NCBI GenBank assembly: GCA_012517635.1
Contig: JAAYUP010000067.1
Span: 1-6,746 of the forward strand
Reading direction: 5' to 3'
Length of the DNA stretch: 6,746 nt
Source: Candidatus Atribacter alterifermentans
Lineage (GTDB): Bacteria; Atribacterota; Atribacteria; Atribacterales; Atribacteraceae
Both the position numbers and the translations under genes were made by a program. Positions within the stretch are counted from its first letter, which is position 1; each line of letters opens with the position of its first letter. Shown here in pieces: positions 6,037-6,746 of this stretch. Below the pieces are notes generated by a model, which searched no databases, was not told the origin of the DNA, and saw nothing but the letters and a program-made list of their open reading frames with translations.

Positions 6037-6047
6037 ATGATAAACTC

Positions 6048-6746
6048 ATGAGTACAATTTTTGATGTTCATGCTCGAGAAATTCTTGATTCCCGTGGAAA
6101 TCCCACAGTAGAAACAGAAGTGACTTTAGCATCAGGTGCTTTTGGTCGAGCCGCCGTTCCTTCGGGAGCATCTACTGGAACCTTTGAAGCCGTTGAGCTC
6201 CGTGATGGTGATAAAAATCGATATCTTGGTAAAGGAGTAACCAAAGCCGTTGAAAACGTGAACGAAATTATTGCTCCAGAGATTATAGGACTCGATGCTC
6301 TTGACCAAGCCAAGATTGATAAAGTTTTAATAGATCTCGATGGAACTCCCAATAAAGGGAAATTGGGAGCCAATGCCATTCTTGGTGTTTCCTTAGCGAT
6401 TGCGAAAGCTGCAGCTGAATATACCGGTCTCCCACTTTATCGATACATTGGTGGCGCTAATGCTTGCGAATTGCCAGTTCCTTTGATGAATATCCTTAAT
6501 GGTGGGAAGCATGCTGACAGCGGTGTAGATATCCAGGAGTTTATGATTGTTCCCTGTGGATTAAAAACCTTTAAAGATGCTTTACGTGCTGGAACTGAAG
6601 TATTCCATCACTTAGCAAAAGTTTTGAAAAGAAGAGGGTATTCTGTTGGTGTTGGTGATGAAGGAGGCTTTGCTCCAAACCTCCATTCTTCAGATGAAGC
6701 TTTGGAAGTTATTATCGAAGCGACCCAATTAGCGGGGTATGAACCA
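6048..6746 (+). CDS. eno: Enolase, N-terminal part (3' truncated by window end)
   Basis: Enolase interconverts 2-phosphoglycerate and phosphoenolpyruvate in glycolysis and gluconeogenesis; in bacteria it can also sit in the RNA degradosome. The 233 visible residues are a little over half of the usual 420-430. They include AREILDSRGNPTVE at 9-22, the mobile active-site loop PSGASTG at 38-44 with Ser42, GANAILGVSLA at 107-117, NGGKHAD with His155 (E. coli His158), DIQEFM with Glu164 (E. coli Glu167) and GVGDEGGFAPN at 201-211 with catalytic Glu205 (E. coli Glu208). The metal ligands and the catalytic Lys lie beyond the right edge. The start follows a strong ribosome binding site. No terminator separates it from rqcP, so read-through transcription is likely, perhaps with an added promoter in the leader. 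The frame is open to the last base, so the truncation comes only from the window. An opposite-strand frame at 6068-6379 is a shadow. Confidence 0.98.
   Translation, partial: MSTIFDVHAREILDSRGNPTVETEVTLASGAFGRAAVPSGASTGTFEAVELRDGDKNRYLGKGVTKAVENVNEIIAPEIIGLDALDQAKIDKVLIDLDGTPNKGKLGANAILGVSLAIAKAAAEYTGLPLYRYIGGANACELPVPLMNILNGGKHADSGVDIQEFMIVPCGLKTFKDALRAGTEVFHHLAKVLKRRGYSVGVGDEGGFAPNLHSSDEALEVIIEATQLAGYEP

Noticed and set aside
6068..6379. 103-codon frame on the - strand
   Set aside because: It lies opposite strongly conserved enolase codons, and no gene-like motif is visible.

Overview
The window is a gene-dense, single-direction stretch (all genes on the + strand) of a moderately AT-rich bacterial chromosome. 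In order it carries the 3' end of a ribosomal protein L25/Ctc gene, pth (peptidyl-tRNA hydrolase), a polytopic membrane protein of a divergent PAP2-phosphatase type, mfd (transcription-repair coupling factor), mazG (NTP pyrophosphohydrolase), a small protein resembling a degenerate phosphoribosyltransferase, rqcP (S4-domain ribosome quality-control factor), and the 5' part of eno (enolase), which runs off the right edge. No RNA genes, mobile elements, CRISPR arrays or convincing terminators were seen. No non-coding gap exceeds about 115 bases.

The order L25(ctc)-pth-X-mfd-...-mazG-...-rqcP matches, from memory, the Bacillus subtilis cluster ctc-pth-fin-mfd-spoVT-yabM-mazG(yabN)-rqcP(yabO). 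Here the fin position holds the PAP2-like membrane gene, spoVT and yabM are absent, a phosphoribosyltransferase-like gene sits between mazG and rqcP, and eno rather than yabP/yabQ/divIC follows. This suggests a Firmicutes-like or deep-branching Terrabacteria-type organism, possibly an anaerobe of a candidate phylum such as Atribacterota. That placement is a low-confidence inference; the window has no taxonomic marker that settles it.

The genes from L25 to rqcP look like one operon. The L25 stop abuts the pth GTG start, the membrane gene and mfd overlap by 4 bases (ATGA), the PRTase-like gene starts 49 bases inside mazG, and rqcP starts 14 bases inside the PRTase-like gene. The largest internal gap is 48 bases, before mazG. 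The shared theme is cleaning up stalled or damaged information processing: Pth recycles dropped-off peptidyl-tRNA, RqcP supports tailing of stalled nascent chains on 50S subunits, Mfd removes stalled RNA polymerase, and MazG sanitises nucleotide pools. The eno gene has a 115-base leader and its own strong ribosome binding site, and may be partly independent.

The two least ordinary genes are the PRTase-like protein, which keeps the fold signature but has lost the PRPP-binding loop, and the PAP2-like membrane protein, which keeps the nucleophilic histidine but has Gln in place of the usual motif-3 Asp. Nothing in the window amounts to a clearly new multi-gene defence or mobile system.
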